This document shows positions 1 through 5,843 of a stretch of 5,843 nt of DNA, piece by piece. The position numbers and the translations under genes are program-made. Positions within the stretch are counted from its first letter, which is position 1; each line of letters opens with the position of its first letter. Source of the DNA: an uncultured Ezakiella sp. (GTDB lineage Bacteria; Bacillota; Clostridia; Tissierellales; Peptoniphilaceae); the NCBI GenBank assembly GCA_947293975.1, contig CAMYPV010000070.1:1-5843 (forward strand). Reading direction: 5' to 3'. The notes beneath the pieces are model-generated. The model had not been told where the DNA came from and did not search any database. It saw only the letters and a program-made list of their open reading frames with translations.

Positions 1-250
1 CAGTTTCCATTTTCTTCTTATCAATTATAGATTGATATAAAGTAATTTCTACTAAGTTTTCAGGTACATTAATTTGTTCAACGATTTCAAGATTTGCACT
101 TTTTTTATCAACTGAAACAATTTTAGACAAATACACTTTATCATCTAAAATAATTTCAAGTACATCATTTTCTTTTAAACGCCTTACCCTTATTAAATGT
201 TTATAATTATCTCCTTCTAGGACTATGTCGTCTACAAAAACTCTATCCAC
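1..250 (-). CDS. rsmE: 16S rRNA (uracil1498-N3)-methyltransferase RsmE, N-terminal part (cut by window edge)
   Basis: I translated this minus-strand reading frame by hand. About 83 codons are open to the left edge, so the C-terminal SPOUT/trefoil-knot catalytic domain lies outside the window. The visible part matches the N-terminal PUA-like RNA-binding domain of RsmE: it opens VDRVFVDD, continues with the family's His-x-x-x-Arg-Val-Arg-Arg-Leu-Lys stretch (HLIRVRRLKENDVLEI, about residues 18-33), and reaches the start of the catalytic domain with ITLYQSIIDKKKMET near residues 70-83. The family methylates N3 of U1498 in 16S rRNA of the small subunit. The GTG start at 248-250 is supported by a GGAG ribosome-binding site (257-260) six bases upstream and by an in-frame TAA at 263-265 with no other standard start between. 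The gene overlaps the end of prmA by 8 nt, which suggests translational coupling. The prmA-rsmE order is common in Firmicutes and supports the call. Confidence 0.93.
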   Translation of the reverse strand, partial: MDRVFVDDIVLEGDNYKHLIRVRRLKENDVLEIILDDKVYLSKIVSVDKKSANLEIVEQINVPENLVEITLYQSIIDKKKMET

Positions 251-1124
251 AATAAACTCCAGTTATTCTGGTCCACTCATTTAGCTTTTCTTTTGACAAT
301 ACTTTAAAATTATTTTTAATCATCGCAGTTTCAACAAGCTTATCCTTATCATCAATAATTCCAGACAAAATAATTATACCGTCTTTGTGAATTCTTTTCG
401 AAAATCCATTCATCATATCAACTAAAGTCTCTGCATAAATGTTGGAGAATATATAATCATAAATTACAACTTCATCATCTCTAAAATCTTTTTTAATTAA
501 TCTGATTTTATCAGAAACATGATTTAAATCTAAATTTTCGACCGCACTTTTAATGGCTAAGTCATCGATTTCATATGCATCAACTTTGCAACCAAAATAT
601 TTAGCAGCAGCAATTGCCAATATACCACTACCTGTACCTATATCAAGAACTGTGCCATGTGGTTTTATATTTTCAATCTCCTTTAACATTAAAAATGTAG
701 TTTCATGACTTCCTGTACCAAAAGCCATGCCTGGATTAATAATAATAGAATTTTCATTTTTAACATCCCATTTAGGCTCAACTATAAGATTATCTGTAAC
801 TATTATTGGTTTAAAGTATTTCTTCCAATCATTTTCATAATCAACTTCTTCAATCTTTCTTTCATTAAATTCAACTTTAAAGTTAGAATTCTTTTCAATA
901 TATTTCATTAAGCTATCAGTGTCATCAATATAACACTTAAACTCAACAAATTCAGAGTGCTCGGTTACACTTTCATCAATATAGTCCCAGTTTTTATCAT
1001 TATTATCAAATTCTTTGTAAATATCAGAATCTATCAATTCATAAGAATCTACACCAAAAATTGATAATAAAATTTCAATTTGATTTTCAAATTCTCTCTT
1101 GACTTTAATTACTAATTCATTCAT
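243..1124 (-). CDS. prmA: Ribosomal protein L11 methyltransferase PrmA
   Basis: The 293-residue protein has the usual length for PrmA, the cytoplasmic SAM-dependent enzyme that methylates ribosomal protein L11. The N-terminal third (about 1-95) is the diverged, acidic substrate-recognition domain. It is followed by the family linker with DWKKYFKP (99-106) and the PrmA signature NPGMAFGTGSHETT (130-143). The SAM-binding Rossmann fold then starts with VLDIGTGSG (159-167); the acidic residue expected to bind the ribose is in YEID (184-187), and the SNIYAE segment (227-232) corresponds to the family's A-N-I-L-A motif. The first signature residue is Asn where E. coli PrmA has Asp. The ATG start has a GAGG ribosome-binding site (1130-1133) five bases upstream, inside the end of dnaJ. 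The gene starts 2 nt after the dnaJ stop and its end overlaps rsmE, so it is part of the dnaJ transcript. The assignment rests on motifs and on the dnaJ-prmA-rsmE context. Confidence 0.95.
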   Translation of the reverse strand: MNELVIKVKREFENQIEILLSIFGVDSYELIDSDIYKEFDNNDKNWDYIDESVTEHSEFVEFKCYIDDTDSLMKYIEKNSNFKVEFNERKIEEVDYENDWKKYFKPIIVTDNLIVEPKWDVKNENSIIINPGMAFGTGSHETTFLMLKEIENIKPHGTVLDIGTGSGILAIAAAKYFGCKVDAYEIDDLAIKSAVENLDLNHVSDKIRLIKKDFRDDEVVIYDYIFSNIYAETLVDMMNGFSKRIHKDGIIILSGIIDDKDKLVETAMIKNNFKVLSKEKLNEWTRITGVYCG

Positions 1125-1126
1125 AA

Positions 1127-2275
1127 CTACCTCAGTAAGTTTCTAATATAATTTTTAATCTTAATAAATAAATACTTTAATCTAAATTTAGGTTTTCTAG
1201 CAGGTGGAGGATCTTCTTTCTCACCATCTGCATAAAAATCTTCTAATAACTTTCTTTGCTTTGAAGAGAGCTTTGTAGGTGTCTTTACTTTAATAACAAC
1301 ATACATATCGCCGCGATATTTACTATCATATCTATAAAGACCTTTACCATCAACTTTTAATATATAGTCATTTTGTGTACCTTCGGGTATTTTTATTTCT
1401 ACATCATTATTTTCGATATCTTTTATTGTTTTGATTGCACCTAATGCCGCATCTACAAAAGTTATGTTAAATTCCGTTATTAAATCATAATCCCTTATAT
1501 CAAATATAGAATCATTTACCACGTGTACAACTAAGTATAAATTGCCATTTTGACCACCATTAATCCCCTCATCTCCATAAGGTCCAAGATTAATTATATT
1601 TCCATCCTTAATTCCCTGCTTGATGGTAAAAGTTTTATTTACTTTTTTTCTATATCTACCTTTTCCTGAGCATTTTTCACATGGCTCTTTGATAATTTTT
1701 CCTTTACCATGGCACTCTTGGCATTCAACCTCTGTTTGCATCATTCCAAACATTGTTTGACTAACTTTTCTTACTCTTCCCTTGCCATTGCACTTAGGAC
1801 AAGTCTCAACATCTTTAGGGTTTTTTGCGCCAGTTCCATTGCATGTTTCACAATTAACAATTCTATTGTATGAAAAATTTACTTCTTTTGCACCAAGTGT
1901 CTCTGATAGTTTTACAGTTACATCAACCCTCGCATCATCACCGTTTTGTGCATAACTTCTTTGTCTTTGAGAACCATATCCGCCGCCAAAAAAATCTCCA
2001 AAATTATTAAAAATATCACTAAATATATCTTCAAAACCGCCTGCACCAGCATTATAATTGCCATCAGTTGTCCCGTATGTGTCGTACATTTGTCTTTTTG
2101 ATTCATCGCCCAACACTTCATATGCTGCTGATATTTCTTTAAATTTTTCTTGCGCCTCTAAATCTCCACCATTTAAGTCTGGGTGATATTTTTTTGCAAG
2201 TTTTCTATAATTAATTTTTATTTCTTCTTGAGTAGCAGTTCTTTCAACTTCTAATATCTCATATAAATCCTTCAT
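1127..2275 (-). CDS. dnaJ: Type I (class A) Hsp40 co-chaperone DnaJ
   Basis: DnaJ delivers unfolded proteins to DnaK and stimulates its ATPase. All domains of a class A protein are present in the 382 residues. The J-domain (about 1-68) starts KDLYEILEV and carries the essential HPD at 31-33. A short Gly/Phe-rich region (about 72-101) contains two DIF motifs (83-85 and 87-89). The zinc-binding domain has four intact CxxCxGxG repeats at 142-149, 159-166, 185-192 and 199-206. The C-terminal substrate-binding domains include AALGAIKTI (276-284) and IPEGTQ (296-301), ending with the [16 protein letters not shown] block (332-347). The last 24 residues (359-382) are unusual, with many Lys/Arg alternating with aromatic and aliphatic residues and no acidic residue. 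The ATG has an AAGGAG site (2281-2286) five bases upstream. The gene is separated from dnaK by a terminator and a likely promoter, and runs into prmA after 2 nt. Confidence 0.97.
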   Translation of the reverse strand: MKDLYEILEVERTATQEEIKINYRKLAKKYHPDLNGGDLEAQEKFKEISAAYEVLGDESKRQMYDTYGTTDGNYNAGAGGFEDIFSDIFNNFGDFFGGGYGSQRQRSYAQNGDDARVDVTVKLSETLGAKEVNFSYNRIVNCETCNGTGAKNPKDVETCPKCNGKGRVRKVSQTMFGMMQTEVECQECHGKGKIIKEPCEKCSGKGRYRKKVNKTFTIKQGIKDGNIINLGPYGDEGINGGQNGNLYLVVHVVNDSIFDIRDYDLITEFNITFVDAALGAIKTIKDIENNDVEIKIPEGTQNDYILKVDGKGLYRYDSKYRGDMYVVIKVKTPTKLSSKQRKLLEDFYADGEKEDPPPARKPKFRLKYLFIKIKNYIRNLLR

Positions 2276-2280
2276 TTAAA

Positions 2281-2286
2281 CTCCTT
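2281..2286 (-). promoter_or_regulatory. Ribosome-binding site of dnaJ
   Basis: On the minus strand this is AAGGAG, five bases before the dnaJ ATG at 2273-2275. Its strength fixes the start and fits translation that does not depend on coupling to dnaK, unlike the packed starts downstream. Confidence 0.85.
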
Positions 2287-2312
2287 AAGTATTTATTTTC
2301 AATCTACATTAC

Positions 2313-2341
2313 ATTTTAACATATACAAATAGTTTTTTCTA
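2313..2341 (-). promoter_or_regulatory. Possible sigma-A type promoter of dnaJ-prmA-rsmE
   Basis: Read on the minus strand, a TAGAAA box (2336-2341, four of six matches to TTGACA) is followed after 17 bases by TAAAAT (2313-2318, five of six matches to TATAAT). The -10 box is preceded by TGT, which gives the extended -10 form TGnTAAAAT. It lies directly behind the dnaK terminator and about 37 bases before the dnaJ start. In such AT-rich DNA chance matches are frequent, so the call rests mainly on the extended -10 and on the position between terminator and gene. No CIRCE inverted repeat is seen near it, so direct HrcA control of this promoter is not indicated. Confidence 0.5.
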
Positions 2342-2345
2342 GTTA

Positions 2346-2387
2346 TATGTAATAAAATAAGAGGCTATTACTCAATAGCCCCTTATT
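2346..2387 (-). terminator. Rho-independent terminator after dnaK
   Basis: Two 14-base arms (2374-2387 and 2356-2369) flank a 4-base loop (2370-2373). In the minus-strand RNA all 14 positions pair, one of them as a G-U wobble, so the stem is better formed in the dnaK transcript than in a plus-strand transcript, where the same position is an A-C mismatch. The stem is followed on the minus strand by a T-rich run (TTATTTTATT including the last arm bases), interrupted by A. It starts 15 bases after the dnaK stop. The interrupted T-tract and the open dnaJ operon behind it suggest partial rather than complete termination; that is inference. Confidence 0.8.
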
Positions 2388-2402
2388 GGTTTATTAAAAA
2401 TA

Positions 2403-4232
<1,830 letters not shown>

Positions 4233-4234
<2 letters not shown>

Positions 4235-4739
4235 ATTTTGATACTTTAACCATCGCTGGTCTTAATACTTTTTCTCCTCTAATAAAACCTGTTTTAATTG
4301 TTTCTAATATTTTTCCACTTTCGACGCCATCAACTTCTTCCATAAAAACTGCATAGTGCAAATTCGGATCAAAGTTGGCATCTTTAGTGTTCATAACTTC
4401 AATACCTTCAGCCTTGAAAGAATCTAAGATTTGATTATAAATCATTTCTACGCCTTCTTTAATGCCTGGGTCATCCATATGGCTAATGGCAATCTGAAAA
4501 TTATCAATTACCGGGAACAATCCCTCAGCCATTTTTTCTATACCAATACCAATACTATCTGCTTCGATCTTTTTAGATCGGTTTTTAAAATTTGTAAAAT
4601 CTGCTTGAAGTCTAATGAGTTGATTTTTTAATGAATTTATTTCATCAGAAATTTTTTCATTATTATCAGTTGTATTTTCTTCAACTATCTGCTCATCTTG
4701 CAAATTTTCATTCAAATCATTCTTGTCTACTTCTTTCAT
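4233..4739 (-). CDS. grpE: Nucleotide exchange factor GrpE
   Basis: GrpE is the dimeric factor that releases ADP from DnaK and so resets the chaperone cycle. The 168-residue protein is slightly shorter than the B. subtilis and E. coli proteins. It begins with an acidic, probably disordered segment (about 1-30), followed by the long dimerising helix (about 31-75), which includes LQADFTNFKNRS (44-55). The family segment LFPVIDNFQIAI (74-85) comes next. The C-terminal beta domain that contacts DnaK contains FDPNLHYAVF (123-132) and ends with GFIRGEKVLRPAMVKVSK (151-168), the expected GrpE terminus. The ATG overlaps the TGA of hrcA as ATGA and has a GAGGTG ribosome-binding site (4744-4749) four bases upstream inside hrcA. 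It lies 12 nt before dnaK. The position between hrcA and dnaK confirms the identity. Confidence 0.97.
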
Positions 4740-5767
4740 CTTGCACCTCTATCCTTTTTTAATAATAAATTTAAACTTTTATCTAATTCAATTATCTTTG
4801 AAACTTCCTCCATATAATTAATTCTAATAGGAGCAATAACTCCAAATGATGCAATCCTATTAACATCAATATGATAAGTTGAAGTTATCATCGCTAGATT
4901 TGACAAAGGATCGTCCTCATCATCGCTAATATATACCTCAATGCCCCCTTTGTCATCATTACTTAATATATCTCTAATCTCTGTATCATCTTTCATTAAG
5001 CTTACAACTTTTTTAATTTTATCGATTTCATCAAAATCAGGATGTTCGAGTAATCTGGACATTCCAAATAATTTTAACTCGTCCGGCTCATTAGTTTTAA
5101 AATCTTCAACTAATTTGTTAAGCGCTTTTAACTCACGATAAAATGTAAAATTAAATAGCGGAACCAAATTTTCAACTAAGTATTTTGTAGATTTGTTCTT
5201 AAAATTATCAGTTAAAAATCTGTTGAACTTTTCCGTGCCGATAAAATCTGTAGCTTCATCTGTTGACAAAAGCTTTGTAAAAATCTCATCATTATCTAGC
5301 ATGATTACAAAAATATATGAATTTTCAGATATTTCTTTTATAAATATTTCTTTTACAATCTTATTGCTATCCTTTGTGATAAAAGTCAGAGAAGCATAGT
5401 CAGTAATGTCATTTAAAATTTTACCAAGTTTAGACAATGTTTTTTCAAATCCCTTATTGCCATCCTTGATATATGAGCTCATATTTCCATCATAAAGGTT
5501 TATCGCTTCATTATTCATTAACTCTTCATTAATGATATTTGATATATAGAATTTTAAAGCCTTAACTGACGGAATTCTTCCACTTGATTGATGAGTTTTA
5601 TTAAGAAAACCCAGGTCTTCAAGATCACTCATAACATTTCTAATCGTTGCCGAACTAAGTCCAAGATCATAACTCTTGACCAATGTTCTTGATCCGATTG
5701 CTGCTCCACTCTCAATGAAGCTTTCTATTATGCCTTTTAGTATTAAATTTTCTCTTGAACTTAGCAT
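4736..5767 (-). CDS. hrcA: Heat-inducible transcription repressor HrcA
   Basis: HrcA is the cytoplasmic repressor that binds CIRCE and blocks class I heat-shock operons; in known systems its activity depends on the GroE chaperonin. From the ATG at 5765-5767 the protein has 343 residues, normal for the family. The N-terminal winged helix-turn-helix domain (about 1-75) includes SSATIRNVMSDLEDLGFL (38-55) and the wing region HQSSGRIPS (59-67), where the usual form is HTSAGRIPT. The GAF-like and dimerisation parts follow, with LFGMSRLLEHPDF (233-245) and the C-terminal SFGVIAPIRINY (307-318), a diverged form of the usual G-V-I-G-P-T-R-M-x-Y. A longer reading from 5797 would add ten residues, but that start lies inside the CIRCE operator and the extra codons contain the ribosome-binding site, so 5767 is preferred. 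The gene is first in the operon and overlaps grpE by four bases. Confidence 0.96.
   Translation of the reverse strand: MLSSRENLILKGIIESFIESGAAIGSRTLVKSYDLGLSSATIRNVMSDLEDLGFLNKTHQSSGRIPSVKALKFYISNIINEELMNNEAINLYDGNMSSYIKDGNKGFEKTLSKLGKILNDITDYASLTFITKDSNKIVKEIFIKEISENSYIFVIMLDNDEIFTKLLSTDEATDFIGTEKFNRFLTDNFKNKSTKYLVENLVPLFNFTFYRELKALNKLVEDFKTNEPDELKLFGMSRLLEHPDFDEIDKIKKVVSLMKDDTEIRDILSNDDKGGIEVYISDDEDDPLSNLAMITSTYHIDVNRIASFGVIAPIRINYMEEVSKIIELDKSLNLLLKKDRGAR
4744..4749 (-). promoter_or_regulatory. Ribosome-binding site of grpE inside the hrcA 3' end
   Basis: Minus-strand GAGGTG lies four bases before the grpE ATG and encodes part of the last HrcA residues (Arg-Gly-Ala-Arg-stop). The 13 bases from here through the ATG are identical to those at the hrcA start (5765-5777). 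Confidence 0.8.
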
Positions 5768-5771
5768 CTTG

Positions 5772-5780
5772 CACCTCCTT
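5772..5780 (-). promoter_or_regulatory. Strong ribosome-binding site fixing the hrcA start at 5767
   Basis: Minus-strand AAGGAGGTG is nine contiguous bases complementary to the usual 3' end of 16S rRNA and lies four bases before the ATG at 5765-5767. No comparable site precedes the alternative ATGs at 5792-5797, which fall inside the CIRCE element. Confidence 0.92.
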
Positions 5781-5783
5781 TTA

Positions 5784-5810
5784 TTAGCAGTCATCATTGG
5801 TGAGTGCTAA
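5784..5810 (-). promoter_or_regulatory. CIRCE operator (HrcA binding site)
   Basis: On the minus strand this reads TTAGCACTC, nine spacer bases, GACTGCTAA. The known CIRCE consensus is TTAGCACTC-N9-GAGTGCTAA, so the arm nearer the promoter is perfect and the arm nearer hrcA differs at one base (C for G at 5790 on the minus strand). It lies between the -10 box and the hrcA ribosome-binding site, in the 5' leader of the transcript, the standard place for autoregulation of hrcA-grpE-dnaK. It is the only CIRCE in the window. Confidence 0.96.
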
Positions 5811-5820
5811 CTACATTTAT

Positions 5821-5829
5821 ATTATACCA
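5821..5829 (-). promoter_or_regulatory. Extended -10 element of the hrcA operon promoter (the -35 box is off the window)
   Basis: The minus strand has a perfect TATAAT (5821-5826) preceded by TGG, which gives an extended -10. With a 17-base spacer the -35 box would end just at or beyond position 5844, outside the window, so it cannot be judged. Transcription would start around 5813-5815, a few bases before CIRCE, so bound HrcA would block initiation or early clearance. A housekeeping sigma factor is inferred, as is usual for HrcA/CIRCE operons. Confidence 0.82.
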
Positions 5830-5843
5830 CCAAAAAACATTTT

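Noticed and set aside
707..739. Asn instead of Asp as first residue of the PrmA signature (NPGMAFGTG) as a sign of lost activity
   Set aside because: The position is not uniformly Asp in the family as I recall it, and the SAM-binding and downstream motifs are intact, so an active enzyme is the simpler reading.
1918..2121. A minus-strand frame of about 67 codons inside dnaJ in another phase
   Set aside because: It is fully contained in dnaJ over the J-domain and Gly/Phe region, where the real frame is conserved; there is no independent support.
4564..4587. Plus-strand hairpin CGATCT-TTTT-AGATCG followed by GTTTTT, terminator-like, inside grpE
   Set aside because: The stem is only six to seven base pairs, it is antisense to a coding sequence with no gene running toward it, and the bases are accounted for by conserved GrpE residues (KNRSKKIEA). 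Probably chance, although it could stop stray antisense transcription.

Overview
The window holds one co-oriented cluster on the minus strand. In transcription order (right to left) it reads hrcA - grpE - dnaK - [terminator / promoter] - dnaJ - prmA - rsmE, with rsmE cut by the left edge. This is the classical class I heat-shock (HrcA/CIRCE) operon of low-GC Gram-positive bacteria, followed by two translation-apparatus methyltransferase genes. The AT-rich sequence, strong AGGAGG-type ribosome-binding sites, CIRCE operator, short Gram-positive type DnaK and the dnaJ-prmA-rsmE order all point to an anaerobic Firmicute. A Clostridia/Tissierellia member such as an Anaerococcus- or Peptoniphilus-like organism is my guess; the genus is inference only.

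Right end (about 5768-5843): a consensus -10 box (5821-5826) with an extended TG lies just upstream of a 27-bp CIRCE element (5784-5810). HrcA, the repressor encoded by the first gene, is expected to bind there and close a negative feedback loop. The start of hrcA is best placed at 5767, after an almost perfect Shine-Dalgarno sequence. hrcA and grpE overlap by 4 nt (ATGA), and grpE and dnaK are 12 nt apart, so these three form one tight, probably translationally coupled unit.

Middle (2276-2402): the only real intergenic gap carries a 14-bp hairpin terminator after dnaK and a plausible extended -10 promoter before dnaJ. No CIRCE is seen here. The dnaJ-prmA-rsmE part can therefore probably be transcribed both by read-through and independently.

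Left part (1-2275): dnaJ, prmA and rsmE are packed with a 2-nt gap and an 8-nt overlap. GrpE, DnaK and DnaJ form the Hsp70 folding machine. PrmA methylates ribosomal protein L11 and RsmE methylates 16S rRNA.

I found no mobile element, CRISPR array, RNA gene or undescribed system. The points worth a second look are modest: a diverged HrcA signature, an unusually basic DnaJ tail, the transcriptional break before dnaJ, and a duplicated 13-nt translation-start sequence.
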